From contig NZ_CP031733.1 in assembly GCF_003086355.1 (NCBI RefSeq), positions 2,379,047 through 2,443,046 of the forward strand: a stretch of DNA of 64,000 nt. The letters are read 5' to 3'. The position numbers and the translations under genes are program-made. This DNA is from Streptococcus chenjunshii. Its GTDB lineage: Bacteria; Bacillota; Bacilli; Lactobacillales; Streptococcaceae. The notes beneath the pieces were generated by a model that saw only the letters and a program-made list of their open reading frames with translations, was not told the DNA's origin and did no database searches. Within the stretch, counting starts at the first letter, position 1. Every line of letters begins with the position of its first letter. Of this stretch, positions 17,943 to 25,175 are shown in pieces.

Positions 17943-18338
17943 TCATGCTATTGTTTTTATTTTCTGTTCCTTTATTTTTTCAGCGCAACCTTGAATTGCT
18001 TTAATAAATTTATCTTCATTACTACTATTAATGATTTGATCAATGTTTTTCCCAACAATATCATCTTTCTTTTTGAATTTTGAGAAATTAGTATATCCAT
18101 ACAAATATTTACATTCTGTTATTGTTCCATTATAGTCAGTGACTATAATCATCATTACTTTTCTAAAAATATTAACTTTTTTAACTACGGCCCCCATGAA
18201 CCTCTCTTTTCCTTTATACATTTTTTTCAAAGTAACAATTTCGTTATTGACTTTTTTAAAATAATAATATGAAGATAAGGCATTTAGACTCCATAACAAT
18301 AAAAGAAAGAGTAATGCAATAAAAGGGTTACTTAACAT
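17943..18338 (-). CDS. gutM: GutM/SrlM-type glucitol operon activator
   Basis: 131 residues with an N-terminal membrane segment (about residues 5-23) and a cytosolic domain of the GutM family, which in enteric bacteria co-activates the glucitol operon. It lies 12 bases after srlE. The usual DNA-binding partner GutR/SrlR, a PRD-containing protein, is absent here; the only regulator at the locus is the GntR-type protein at 20417-21154. The protein might therefore act as a PTS accessory or partner with GntR, which is inference. Confidence 0.82.
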   Translation of the reverse strand: MLSNPFIALLFLLLLWSLNALSSYYYFKKVNNEIVTLKKMYKGKERFMGAVVKKVNIFRKVMMIIVTDYNGTITECKYLYGYTNFSKFKKKDDIVGKNIDQIINSSNEDKFIKAIQGCAEKIKEQKIKTIA

Positions 18339-18350
18339 GACAAACTCCTT

Positions 18351-19370
18351 TTATAAACCAAATGAAAATAAATATCCAATTATGACTGCAAAAGGACCAG
18401 TTATTAGTTTACTAAATAGAAATGCAGGCACTCCTGCTTCAATAGTTTCCGGTTCGGCTTCCATCAATGTCAAACCAACAGGTACAAAATCAGCACCAAC
18501 CTGAGCATTAACAGCATACATTGCCGGCAGTGCGTATTGAGGGGGAATAACTCCAGCACCAATTTGGTTACCAACTAATACACTCATGACTTGAGCAAGA
18601 ATAGCCCCTGGAACAATAAGCGGAGACAAAAATGGGATACTGCATATTAAGGCTAACAGTAACAATCCCCATAAACTTCCAGCTAATGGCGTGAGTACGT
18701 TAGCGATAATTTGAGCAAAACCCGTATAATTAATTATCCCAATTAATACTGAGACAAAAAGCATAAATGGAATAATATTTTTTAGCATGTTGTCTACTGT
18801 CTCACGCGCTGCAGAATAAATAATGTTAATAGCATTACCTACACCTACACCAATTTTATTGACAATATCCATCACGCTGTTTTTATTTTTTTGTCCTATT
18901 TCTGATGCGGCATACTTTTCTCTAGCTTCCTTTGTGATACTTTTTCTTTCAGAAGTTTTATCTGAATTCGAACTATTTTGTGCAGAAACAGTAATTGGCT
19001 CATCATCTGCAAGTTCAATATTTTCCTCTTTAACACCTGATACAAAAATCTCTTCTTTAATATACTGTGCTAAAGGGCCGGATGGCCCGCCGCGTTTTAC
19101 ATTGATAGTAGGAATACCTAATTTAGGATAAGTTCCGCATCTAGCAACTCCGGCACAATCAATAACGGCACAAAAAACCTCATCTGTATCAGCCGGAGTA
19201 GAAAATTGGTCAACAACTTCAGCTCCGCTTAACTCACCAATTTTTTTCGCAACTGGATTAATACCTCCTGTTGTAACACATAAAACATATTTTCTGTTGC
19301 CTGTTGGGGCGACAATTAAAGGACCGCCCCAACCGCCTTCACCTTTACTAACTTTAACTGCATTAGTCAT
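18351..19370 (-). CDS. srlE: PTS glucitol/sorbitol-type enzyme IIBC component
   Basis: Phosphotransferase and membrane channel half of a glucitol-type PTS permease, 339 residues. The N-terminal IIB domain opens KGEGGWGGPL. It has the phosphocysteine region DCAGVARCGTYP (about 93-105). A charged linker near 140-165 leads into the hydrophobic IIC2 half with at least four membrane segments. The ATG at 19370 is preceded by GGAGG; an in-frame TTG at 19388 overlaps that ribosome site and is rejected. Together with SrlA and the divergent SrlB it forms a complete transporter. Substrate specificity within the family is uncertain. Confidence 0.92.
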   Translation of the reverse strand: MTNAVKVSKGEGGWGGPLIVAPTGNRKYVLCVTTGGINPVAKKIGELSGAEVVDQFSTPADTDEVFCAVIDCAGVARCGTYPKLGIPTINVKRGGPSGPLAQYIKEEIFVSGVKEENIELADDEPITVSAQNSSNSDKTSERKSITKEAREKYAASEIGQKNKNSVMDIVNKIGVGVGNAINIIYSAARETVDNMLKNIIPFMLFVSVLIGIINYTGFAQIIANVLTPLAGSLWGLLLLALICSIPFLSPLIVPGAILAQVMSVLVGNQIGAGVIPPQYALPAMYAVNAQVGADFVPVGLTLMEAEPETIEAGVPAFLFSKLITGPFAVIIGYLFSFGL

Positions 19371-19388
19371 AACTTTTCCTCCAAACAA

Positions 19389-19907
19389 TTATGCTTTTTG
19401 ACGTTTTTTAAAGAAAATTGCTAACTTTTCAGTAACAATCCCTCGCATTAAAATAACAACAAAACCACTCATCAAAAATCTTAACGCTAATTCACTTGTA
19501 TTTCCTAGCGATTCATATCCTGATGAAATACCTAGCCAGACAAATAATTCAGAAGCATTTGCATGGGGAAATAGACCAGTGATAGGATGCAGCATTGAAA
19601 CTGTTGCATCATAAAATCCTGGCTTGTATTCCTCTTCTAAAAATGTCCCAAAAGTATAGCACATGGGATTGGCAAAGAAAAAGCAAGCTAAAAATGGCAG
19701 AACAGTATACCGCAGAATTGTATACTTTGTTAACTTTCTCATGAATCTCTGTACTCTATCCTTACCAATAAATTGAATCAGTGCATTAACAGTCAAAATC
19801 ATTACTGCCACTAAGGGGATTAAATTAGTAATAAAACTTACAAATTGATCAGCAGCAGCCTGAAAAAGTCCTGTAAAGTGATCAGCTAGCGAAATCAAAA
19901 AATCCAT
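19389..19907 (-). CDS. srlA: PTS glucitol/sorbitol-type enzyme IIC component
   Basis: Membrane channel component, 172 residues, typical for SrlA. Hydrophobic segments lie near residues 25-48, 63-85 and 140-160, and there is a conserved FFANPMCYTFGTFLEEEY region near 77. It is the first gene of the minus-strand operon, with AAGGAG ahead of its ATG and a strong promoter at 19990-20018. srlE starts 18 bases after its stop. Confidence 0.92.
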   Translation of the reverse strand: MDFLISLADHFTGLFQAAADQFVSFITNLIPLVAVMILTVNALIQFIGKDRVQRFMRKLTKYTILRYTVLPFLACFFFANPMCYTFGTFLEEEYKPGFYDATVSMLHPITGLFPHANASELFVWLGISSGYESLGNTSELALRFLMSGFVVILMRGIVTEKLAIFFKKRQKA

Positions 19908-19937
19908 TTTTTTCTCCTTCCTTTATAAGCAACCAAT

Positions 19938-20018
19938 TTGACATATACAACTATAGATGTTAATATATGAGTATGTACAACTTATCTATAGTATAAATCA
20001 ACCGTTTTCATTTGTCAA
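19938..20018. promoter_or_regulatory. Divergent promoters and paired operators of the glucitol-type PTS locus
   Basis: Plus strand: TTGACA (19938-19943), 17-bp spacer, TAATAT (19961-19966), serving srlB and gntR. Minus strand: TTGACA (20018-20013), 17-bp spacer, TATACT (19995-19990), serving srlA onward. Inverted arms ACTATAGAT (19950-19958) and ATCTATAGT (19984-19992) sit inside the two promoters and are probable GntR-type operators. Both promoters are near consensus, so control is likely by repression. Confidence 0.75.
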
Positions 20019-20037
20019 TATTTTAAAGGAGGTTTTT

Positions 20038-20394
20038 ATGAATATTTATGAAACAGAAATTTTGTCCATTGGAAATGATGCTTTTTCCTTTTTAAGCGAG
20101 AATATGTTAATATTATTTGGAGAGCATGTTCCTCCTGAATTAATGGATTTTTGTTTTAAGATTAAAGTAAATCAAATAACAGGTTCTATTGAACCAGGTA
20201 TGTCCATGCATTTTGGTGATAAGAGTTATCTGATTACTTCAGTAGGTGATGATGTCCTTGATAATTTAAATAATTTAGGACATGTTACAGTAAAATTCGA
20301 TAATGCCATTAATGCTGAATTACCTGGGACTATTCATCTAAGAGCAAGCACTGCTCCACTACCACAAGTTGGAGATAAAATTATAATAAATTAG
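20038..20394 (+). CDS. srlB: PTS glucitol/sorbitol-type enzyme IIA component
   Basis: Soluble phosphocarrier that passes phosphate from HPr to SrlE, 118 residues. The family pattern is clear: an early MLILFGE strand, GSIEPGMSMHFG, and NLGHVTVKFD (about 79-88), followed by ELPGTIHL. A near-perfect AAAGGAGG lies 7 bases before the ATG. It is split from the rest of the transporter and faces the other way, sharing a promoter region with srlA, and is followed by the GntR gene. Confidence 0.92.
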   Translation: MNIYETEILSIGNDAFSFLSENMLILFGEHVPPELMDFCFKIKVNQITGSIEPGMSMHFGDKSYLITSVGDDVLDNLNNLGHVTVKFDNAINAELPGTIHLRASTAPLPQVGDKIIIN

Positions 20395-20416
20395 TTATAT
20401 CTATGTGAGGTTTAAT

Positions 20417-21154
20417 ATGAAGCTTAATCGAGAGTCCCTTGTTCCTTTATATGAGCAAATAAAAGATTCAATACGTAAAAACATTCAAAATAACAACTGG
20501 AAGAAAGGAACAAAAATCCCGTCCGAAAATTCTTTGATGAAAGATTTAGGAGTAAGTAGGGGTACAATCAGAAAAGCTATCTTAGAGCTTGTTGATGAAG
20601 GAGTTCTCGTTCAAAAACAAGGGTTGGGGACTTTTGCCTCAAGCGAGAATTTTGCTATTCCTTTAACAGAAGGTTTGCATTCTTTCTATGAACATATGAA
20701 ATCTCAAAATATTTCTTTTGAAACAACTATATTAAATAAAGAAATACAAGTAGCCAATGATGAAATCATCCGTTTAATGAAACTTAAACCTGGATCAGCT
20801 GTATTTTTCTTAGAAAGAATACGTACAATTGATGATGAAGTCGTTATGCTAATTCAAAATTATATAAACTTACTGCTTGCACCCAATATCATGTCTGAAG
20901 ATTTCATTAACAATGGCTTATTTAATATTATTGAGCGTCAAACAAAAAAACGTGTTGCTTATAGTGAAACACGTTTTGCTGCAGTAGAATCAAATCAAAT
21001 TCAATCTAAGCACTTTAAAATTAAATTAGGCAGCCCTTTGCTTTTTCAAGAACAATTAGTCCATTTAGATGATACTTCCATTGTTGAGTTAGGACGAGTA
21101 TGGTTAAAATCTAATAGATTTTACATTGGAACTACAATGAGAAGAACGTACTAA
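20417..21154 (+). CDS. GntR/HutC-family transcriptional regulator (UTRA domain)
   Basis: 245 residues: an N-terminal winged helix (SENSLMKDLGVSRGTIRKAI, about residues 35-54) followed by a UTRA effector-binding domain from about 90 to the end. UTRA domains bind sugar phosphates or similar ligands. The ATG at 20417 is chosen because GAGG lies about six bases upstream; a GTG at 20405 overlaps it. It probably represses both divergent promoters through the inverted repeats at 19950-19992 and is released by the imported sugar phosphate. Confidence 0.9.
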   Translation: MKLNRESLVPLYEQIKDSIRKNIQNNNWKKGTKIPSENSLMKDLGVSRGTIRKAILELVDEGVLVQKQGLGTFASSENFAIPLTEGLHSFYEHMKSQNISFETTILNKEIQVANDEIIRLMKLKPGSAVFFLERIRTIDDEVVMLIQNYINLLLAPNIMSEDFINNGLFNIIERQTKKRVAYSETRFAAVESNQIQSKHFKIKLGSPLLFQEQLVHLDDTSIVELGRVWLKSNRFYIGTTMRRTY

Positions 21155-21277
21155 TTGAGACTGGGCAAAAGTCCCAGCTTCAATACTCCTATAAATTTAG
21201 CCTTCAGTCTATTACCTTTCAATTTAAATACTGTTATAGTCTTTATGATGGGAAGGAGGGCTTATCTTTTTCTGCAT

Positions 21278-21343
21278 AATAAAACAGCCACCCTATCCAA
21301 CTGTGAGTTGATGGAAATTATGATTAACGGGTGGTGTTTTATT
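21278..21343. repeat. Long imperfect hairpin in the gntR-CPBP intergenic region
   Basis: AATAAAACAGCCACCC (21278-21293) pairs with GGGTGGTGTTTTATT (21329-21343) with one bulge, and TCCAAC/GTTGA pair further in. The 293 bases between gntR and the next gene hold this, a short CTGGG/CCCAG stem at 21161-21177, and the terminator at 21383-21417. The open frames across it look non-coding. Confidence 0.5.
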
Positions 21344-21382
21344 TGTTTCGCGGAGCGAGACGGACTAAAAGTCATACAATAA

Positions 21383-21417
21383 GGAAAAACGTGATTTGTT
21401 CGAAATCACGTTTTTCC
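21383..21417. terminator. Bidirectional terminator between gntR and the CPBP gene
   Basis: A perfect 15-bp stem, arms 21383-21397 and 21403-21417, closes a 5-base loop GTTCG. The arms end in A5 and T5 runs, so the hairpin can stop transcription from both converging units. Confidence 0.85.
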
Positions 21418-21447
21418 AATCTCTTTTATATCCACTTTTAAGCCGAT

Positions 21448-22332
21448 TCATCTATTCGTTTTAAAATAGATGTTGTAGTAGAGATACAGGCTAAAAAGCA
21501 ACAGCGGAATGCCTCCCAGTAATCCTATCGGCAGCGGGCCGAAAATTAAATCATCCTTGAAAGCAGCGTTCAAAAAGTACAGGCCAAATACAGCCGCATT
21601 GGCTGAACCGTGCATAAGAGAAGGTCCCCAAATACTTCCAGTCCTGACAAAAATCCAGTCAAGCAGAATCCCAAAACAAACAGTAAAAACCAGAAATAAA
21701 AGACCGCCCAGAACAGGATAGCCCCAGTAATCTGTTCCGTATTCATAGCCAAAAAGCATTATCGGCCAATGCCACACTCCCCAAATCAGTCCTGAATAAA
21801 TGATCCCCTTTTTAGGCCCGTATTTTTCTTTCAGATAAGTATGCATGAAACCGCGCCAGCCCACTTCTTCACCTAGTGCAAATAACATATTAATAAATGG
21901 TGCATAGGTCATTGCAGATATAACCGACAGATAAGCCAGAACCTGCGGCGTCAGACCTTGAGCTTTTAAATCTGCCGACTGCTCACCGGTGTACTGGGAC
22001 ATAAGGTATGAAGCATTGCTGTCGAAGGCCTGCGGTTTGATGAGAAAGTAGATTGCTGCCCCTAAGACTGCTAAGATAACCGGTAAAAACCAGGCTGTTA
22101 AGAAAAACAGCCATTTTTTGTCCTTTAAATGAATCTGCCAGCCCATATCTTTTAAAGGCATCTTAGCCGTCAGCACCCCCAAAAAAGGGCTGTACATAGC
22201 AAGGAGCAAAAGAACAGTATAAAACAAATTAGCGCCGCTGCTTTGATAAAAGAATCCTGCACATATTTGCAAGATCCAGGCCGGTACAAAAGCTGAAAAT
22301 AAATAGATATGAAATGCTTTCGTTTTATTCAT
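21448..22332 (-). CDS. CPBP-family intramembrane metalloprotease
   Basis: Membrane protease of the CAAX/CPBP family, 294 residues with about eight hydrophobic segments. The catalytic first motif EEVGWRGF (about 151-158) is complete, and later histidines in GVWHWP and LMHGSAN supply the remaining metal ligands. In streptococci and lactobacilli such proteins often give bacteriocin self-immunity. Its start overlaps the end of the SdpI gene by 8 bases, so it is translationally coupled as the last gene of an ArsR-SdpI-CPBP operon. Confidence 0.88.
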   Translation of the reverse strand: MNKTKAFHIYLFSAFVPAWILQICAGFFYQSSGANLFYTVLLLLAMYSPFLGVLTAKMPLKDMGWQIHLKDKKWLFFLTAWFLPVILAVLGAAIYFLIKPQAFDSNASYLMSQYTGEQSADLKAQGLTPQVLAYLSVISAMTYAPFINMLFALGEEVGWRGFMHTYLKEKYGPKKGIIYSGLIWGVWHWPIMLFGYEYGTDYWGYPVLGGLLFLVFTVCFGILLDWIFVRTGSIWGPSLMHGSANAAVFGLYFLNAAFKDDLIFGPLPIGLLGGIPLLLFSLYLYYNIYFKTNR

Positions 22333-22978
22333 TGCTGCCCCCTTTCTTCAAACGGTTCAGTCTAAAGGAATAGACAGCCGGAACTAAAACCATGACAGCC
22401 AGCAGCACTGCCAGTACATAAGGGAAAAGAATCTGTATAAAACCTTCCACAAAAATCATAAAACCGCAGATCACCCAGATTTTTCCAGCCAATCGATGTG
22501 TTTTATTCCAATTTTCCTCATCATCTAAGGTCCACGGCAGTCTGATGCCGATAGAATAATTTTGCCTCATTTTAGGCATATAATTACCGAAACCCATAGC
22601 TAAACAGCCCAGCAGCAAGCCTGATAAAAGCATTGGATTGAGCAGCAAGCCAAAAAAAGGACTGTAAATCGCAGCCATCACCCAAAGAGATACCAAAGGA
22701 ACAATCCAGTAAATGAGCGAAGCTATTTTAGGACTGATATTTCTAGATTTGGGATCATAAGATGTGAGATAAAGGCAAAGAAGATGGAGCCCTAGAAGAA
22801 AAAGAGGCAGACCAAAGACAGTGATTGTTTTGCTGGTAAAACCGTTGGCATTGCCGTTAAAATCAAAATGAGTCGCTATAGTATCAGGCAGCTGCGGCCA
22901 GTAAACAATACCCACCAATACCGGCAACAGAATAACAAAGGATGTCAGAATTACTTTTTCTTTATTGATTTTCATCAT
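22325..22978 (-). CDS. SdpI-family membrane protein (DUF1648 plus SdpI domain)
   Basis: Integral membrane protein, 217 residues. An N-terminal DUF1648 region (LPDTIATHFDFNGNANGF, about 29-46) precedes the SdpI domain with GNYMPKMRQNYSIGIR and TWTLDDEENWNKTH-like features near 130-155. In Bacillus subtilis SdpI gives immunity to the SdpC toxin and signals to the ArsR-type repressor SdpR. The same gene pair occurs here, so a similar toxin-sensing role is plausible, but no toxin gene is evident. Start codons overlap the end of the ArsR gene. The gene is preceded by GGGGGG. Confidence 0.88.
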   Translation of the reverse strand: MMKINKEKVILTSFVILLPVLVGIVYWPQLPDTIATHFDFNGNANGFTSKTITVFGLPLFLLGLHLLCLYLTSYDPKSRNISPKIASLIYWIVPLVSLWVMAAIYSPFFGLLLNPMLLSGLLLGCLAMGFGNYMPKMRQNYSIGIRLPWTLDDEENWNKTHRLAGKIWVICGFMIFVEGFIQILFPYVLAVLLAVMVLVPAVYSFRLNRLKKGGSNE

Positions 22979-23243
22979 TGCTGCCCCCCTTTAAATCAAT
23001 TAACCAGGCCATCACATCTTCTAAAACAGATGTGTTTAACTCATAATAGATAAAGTTCTTTTCTTTCGTCTCTTGCACCAAGTCAGCTTTTTTCAAAATA
23101 CTGAGGTGATGGGAGATTGTGGCACCTGCCAGATCAAAGTGACTGGATATGTCCCCTGCCGACAGTCTGCCCGCTTTCAAAAGCTCCAAAATGTCTCGTC
23201 TGATAGGATTTGACAAAGCTTTGAACGTTGTTGCAAAGCGCAT
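22962..23243 (-). CDS. ArsR-family repressor (SdpR/YvbA-like)
   Basis: 93-residue winged-helix repressor. FKALSNPIRRDILELL is the typical ArsR opening, and AGATISHHLSILKKADLV is the recognition helix region. No metal-binding ELCVCDL-like motif is seen. The ATG at 23243 with AAGGAGGGG just upstream decides the start; a longer in-frame extension upstream runs through a repeat and is rejected. It heads the operon with SdpI and CPBP, and probably autorepresses it. Copy B of the intergenic repeat lies 19 bases upstream, inside its leader. Confidence 0.9.
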   Translation of the reverse strand: MRFATTFKALSNPIRRDILELLKAGRLSAGDISSHFDLAGATISHHLSILKKADLVQETKEKNFIYYELNTSVLEDVMAWLIDLKGGSNDENQ

Positions 23244-23261
23244 CTCTCCCCTCCTTATCAA

Positions 23262-23365
23262 GATACAAAGGCCGTTAAGAAATCCGTATGAAAATAGGGA
23301 AAGACGAGCGATAACTTGCATCGCGACGGACTTCATCTTTTTCACTAGGATTTTAGGCCGTGTTC
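23262..23365 (+). repeat. Intergenic repeat unit, copy B (about 104 bp)
   Basis: Left end GATACAAAGGCCGTTAA (23262-23278) is identical over 17 bases to copy A1, and right end TAGGCCGTGTTC (23354-23365) is identical to copy A2. AAATCC and GGATTTT near the two ends can pair, as can CGTCGCGATGCAAG and its partner in the middle. It lies between arsR and its promoter, antisense to that gene. Confidence 0.65.
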
Positions 23366-23399
23366 AATTCTCAAGTTATTTCGAAAATTTTCTAAATAG

Positions 23400-23961
23400 A
23401 TTATAGTCTTCTTGTGGTATTTTGTCAATACACAGTCCTCAAAATTTTAACTGAGACAGCCGAGAAAAGCGACAGCTTTCTCAATAAAATAATACAGCAC
23501 CCCTTAGAACAGATAAAAATCCATTCTTCGTGGCGCTGCATAAAGTTAGCTGCTTTTATATCTTATTTGTAAATATAGGTTCAGGAATCTCTTGGGCAAC
23601 AGGACACAAATAACCTTATCTTTTAAAAACAGCAAAAGCACTCGTGTTGCAATACGTGCGAGTTTGGGACAGATAAAACAATAAGTAGCATTCCCCCCTA
23701 CTGTTTCCAGCATTGCCCGCTAAATCCCCCCAGCCAGCTCCACAAACACCTTCCAGATAAAAGTAATTATCCAATAAAAATGTGAAAGCCGCTATCAATC
23801 ATTAGACTAATTTTTCCACCATCACAGTCAATATGATACTGAGCATCAAAGTTAACAAGGGAGTGACAATCTAGTAAAAACTGCTTTGGAATAGGTGAAA
23901 TCGAAAGTGTAAAGGGGAATAGAAAATACTAAAGCTTGACTTAAAAACTTTTCCCCAGCCA
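23400..23961 (-). pseudogene. Decayed region with fragments of old coding sequence
   Basis: No intact gene is visible in these 560 bases. On the minus strand one frame reads FPFTLSISPIPKQFLLDCHS and runs on to a stop near 23780. A second, overlapping frame (23685-23750) reads GVCGAGWGDLAGNAGNSRGE, a glycine-rich GxxxG pattern recalling the mature part of class II bacteriocins. Neither has a good start or ribosome site, so at most these are remnants. Position next to immunity-like genes (SdpI, CPBP) makes a lost bacteriocin gene conceivable but unproven. Confidence 0.3.
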
Positions 23962-24726
23962 TTATTTTAAACCTTTAAACGAGTCCACCTTAATCTGTTT
24001 AATGTTAATCCCCTTATCTTCAAGAAGAAACGCCTTCATCGCTTCAACATCATCAGGCTGACCAGCTAAGAGGTAGATAGCCTTACTGCCATATTTCTCT
24101 GCAGCCTTTCCTAACTCATCTTTACTTTGAGAAAAGCTAGCACTGGTTTCATAGCTAAATTGGGAGACTTGTCTGGCTAATGCTGCTAGTTCTTCATCAA
24201 AAACAGTAACGCCCTTATCCAGATGGTTCAAGGTAATCGTGCGCCGACCGGCCCATTGTCCGGCAATCGGTCGCAAAGCTGAGATACCAACATCAGATGC
24301 GAAGCAAACCAGCGGTTCTTGCCCGTCTCCAACTGGCAAATGTGAATCTTGCCAGCTCATCTCAACTTTTGCACCAACTGGCAGACTGGTTAAAGTTGTC
24401 TTATAAAGGCTGCCGCTGTTGTGCGTTAAAATAAGAATTTCGCTTTCATCACTATTAGAAGCGATTGTCAGCCAGCGAGTTTTTTGTCCACTTTCGTTAA
24501 CTTCAGGTAATTCAAACTTAGCAAAGGAACCAGCTTCCCAAGCCATATCCTCAGGTTTTGTTAGGTGAATAAGATAAATATCTCCGCTGGGATTCTCAAT
24601 GGATTTGACTGATAACGATTGACTTCGTCCAAGAAAAGCAATAACGCCCCAAGTAATTAGGCAGCCAACAAATCCTACTGAAAGAATAGATACGACAATA
24701 GTTATCATTTTAGAACGTCCTTTCAT
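23962..24726 (-). CDS. Membrane-anchored ferredoxin-reductase-like FAD/NAD-binding protein
   Basis: 254 residues. A membrane segment at about residues 8-32 is followed by a reductase-like FAD-binding barrel (about 38-130, with AGSFAKFELPE) and an NAD-binding domain (CFASDVGISALRPI near 138, IYLLAGQPDDVEAMKAFL near 220). It resembles the cytosolic half of ferric- or NqrF-type reductases but lacks an iron-sulphur domain and a multi-helix haem domain, so its electron acceptor is unknown. The ATG at 24726 follows AAGGAG. It is cotranscribed with the small membrane gene just upstream and falls under the TetR operator at 25117-25144. Confidence 0.72.
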   Translation of the reverse strand: MKGRSKMITIVVSILSVGFVGCLITWGVIAFLGRSQSLSVKSIENPSGDIYLIHLTKPEDMAWEAGSFAKFELPEVNESGQKTRWLTIASNSDESEILILTHNSGSLYKTTLTSLPVGAKVEMSWQDSHLPVGDGQEPLVCFASDVGISALRPIAGQWAGRRTITLNHLDKGVTVFDEELAALARQVSQFSYETSASFSQSKDELGKAAEKYGSKAIYLLAGQPDDVEAMKAFLLEDKGINIKQIKVDSFKGLK

Positions 24727-24749
24727 GTTTTTCTCCTTAAAAATATCTG

Positions 24750-25097
24750 CTAATCCCACAATTTAAAAGACAGCCAAACAGCAAGAGCAAGGATAGGGAT
24801 AAAGCCAATTATTTTAACAACGAAATCAACTTCTGTAAAACTGCAAAGATAAAGTATAAGCATTACTGCTGCCAGCCAGATGCCTGACATTTTACAAATA
24901 GACGGCAGATAAGAAATCATACAAAGACCGACAGCAAGCAAGACAATCCCTCCAGCTGTAAAGCTCATGAAATCGGGGAAGGTTAAATCAATGGGAAATA
25001 ATGTTGCCCCCCAAATGACAACTAAAATTCCTATGACTGCACAAGAAATTCCTATCATTGTTAAGCCGCTCATTTTCTTTTTTCCTTGTTTATTCAT
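24750..25097 (-). CDS. Small four-helix membrane protein of unknown function
   Basis: 115 residues with four hydrophobic segments, near 12-32, 42-62, 70-88 and 92-113. No family is recognised. AAAGGAGG lies before the ATG. It lies between tetR and the reductase-like gene. Its own promoter region holds a copy of the TetR operator, so it and the reductase probably form the regulated output of that repressor. It might be the membrane partner of the reductase. Confidence 0.7.
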   Translation of the reverse strand: MNKQGKKKMSGLTMIGISCAVIGILVVIWGATLFPIDLTFPDFMSFTAGGIVLLAVGLCMISYLPSICKMSGIWLAAVMLILYLCSFTEVDFVVKIIGFIPILALAVWLSFKLWD

Positions 25098-25116
25098 ATA
25101 AAAACCTCCTTTGTAT

Positions 25117-25144
25117 TGAGTGAATATTTTTTATTATTCATTCA
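25117..25144. promoter_or_regulatory. TetR operator 2, in front of the small membrane gene
   Basis: The 28-bp site has arms TGAGTGAA (25117-25124) and TTCATTCA (25137-25144) with a 12-bp AT-rich centre. It shares length, arms and most of the centre with the site at 25770-25797 upstream of tetR. Confidence 0.75.
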
Positions 25145-25175
25145 TTTTTTCTTGAAAATAAAGGGCTGACACCCT

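Noticed and set aside
21155-21382. 75-codon plus-strand open frame after gntR
   Set aside because: Begins at the gntR stop, crosses two hairpins, lacks a ribosome site and has low-complexity content.
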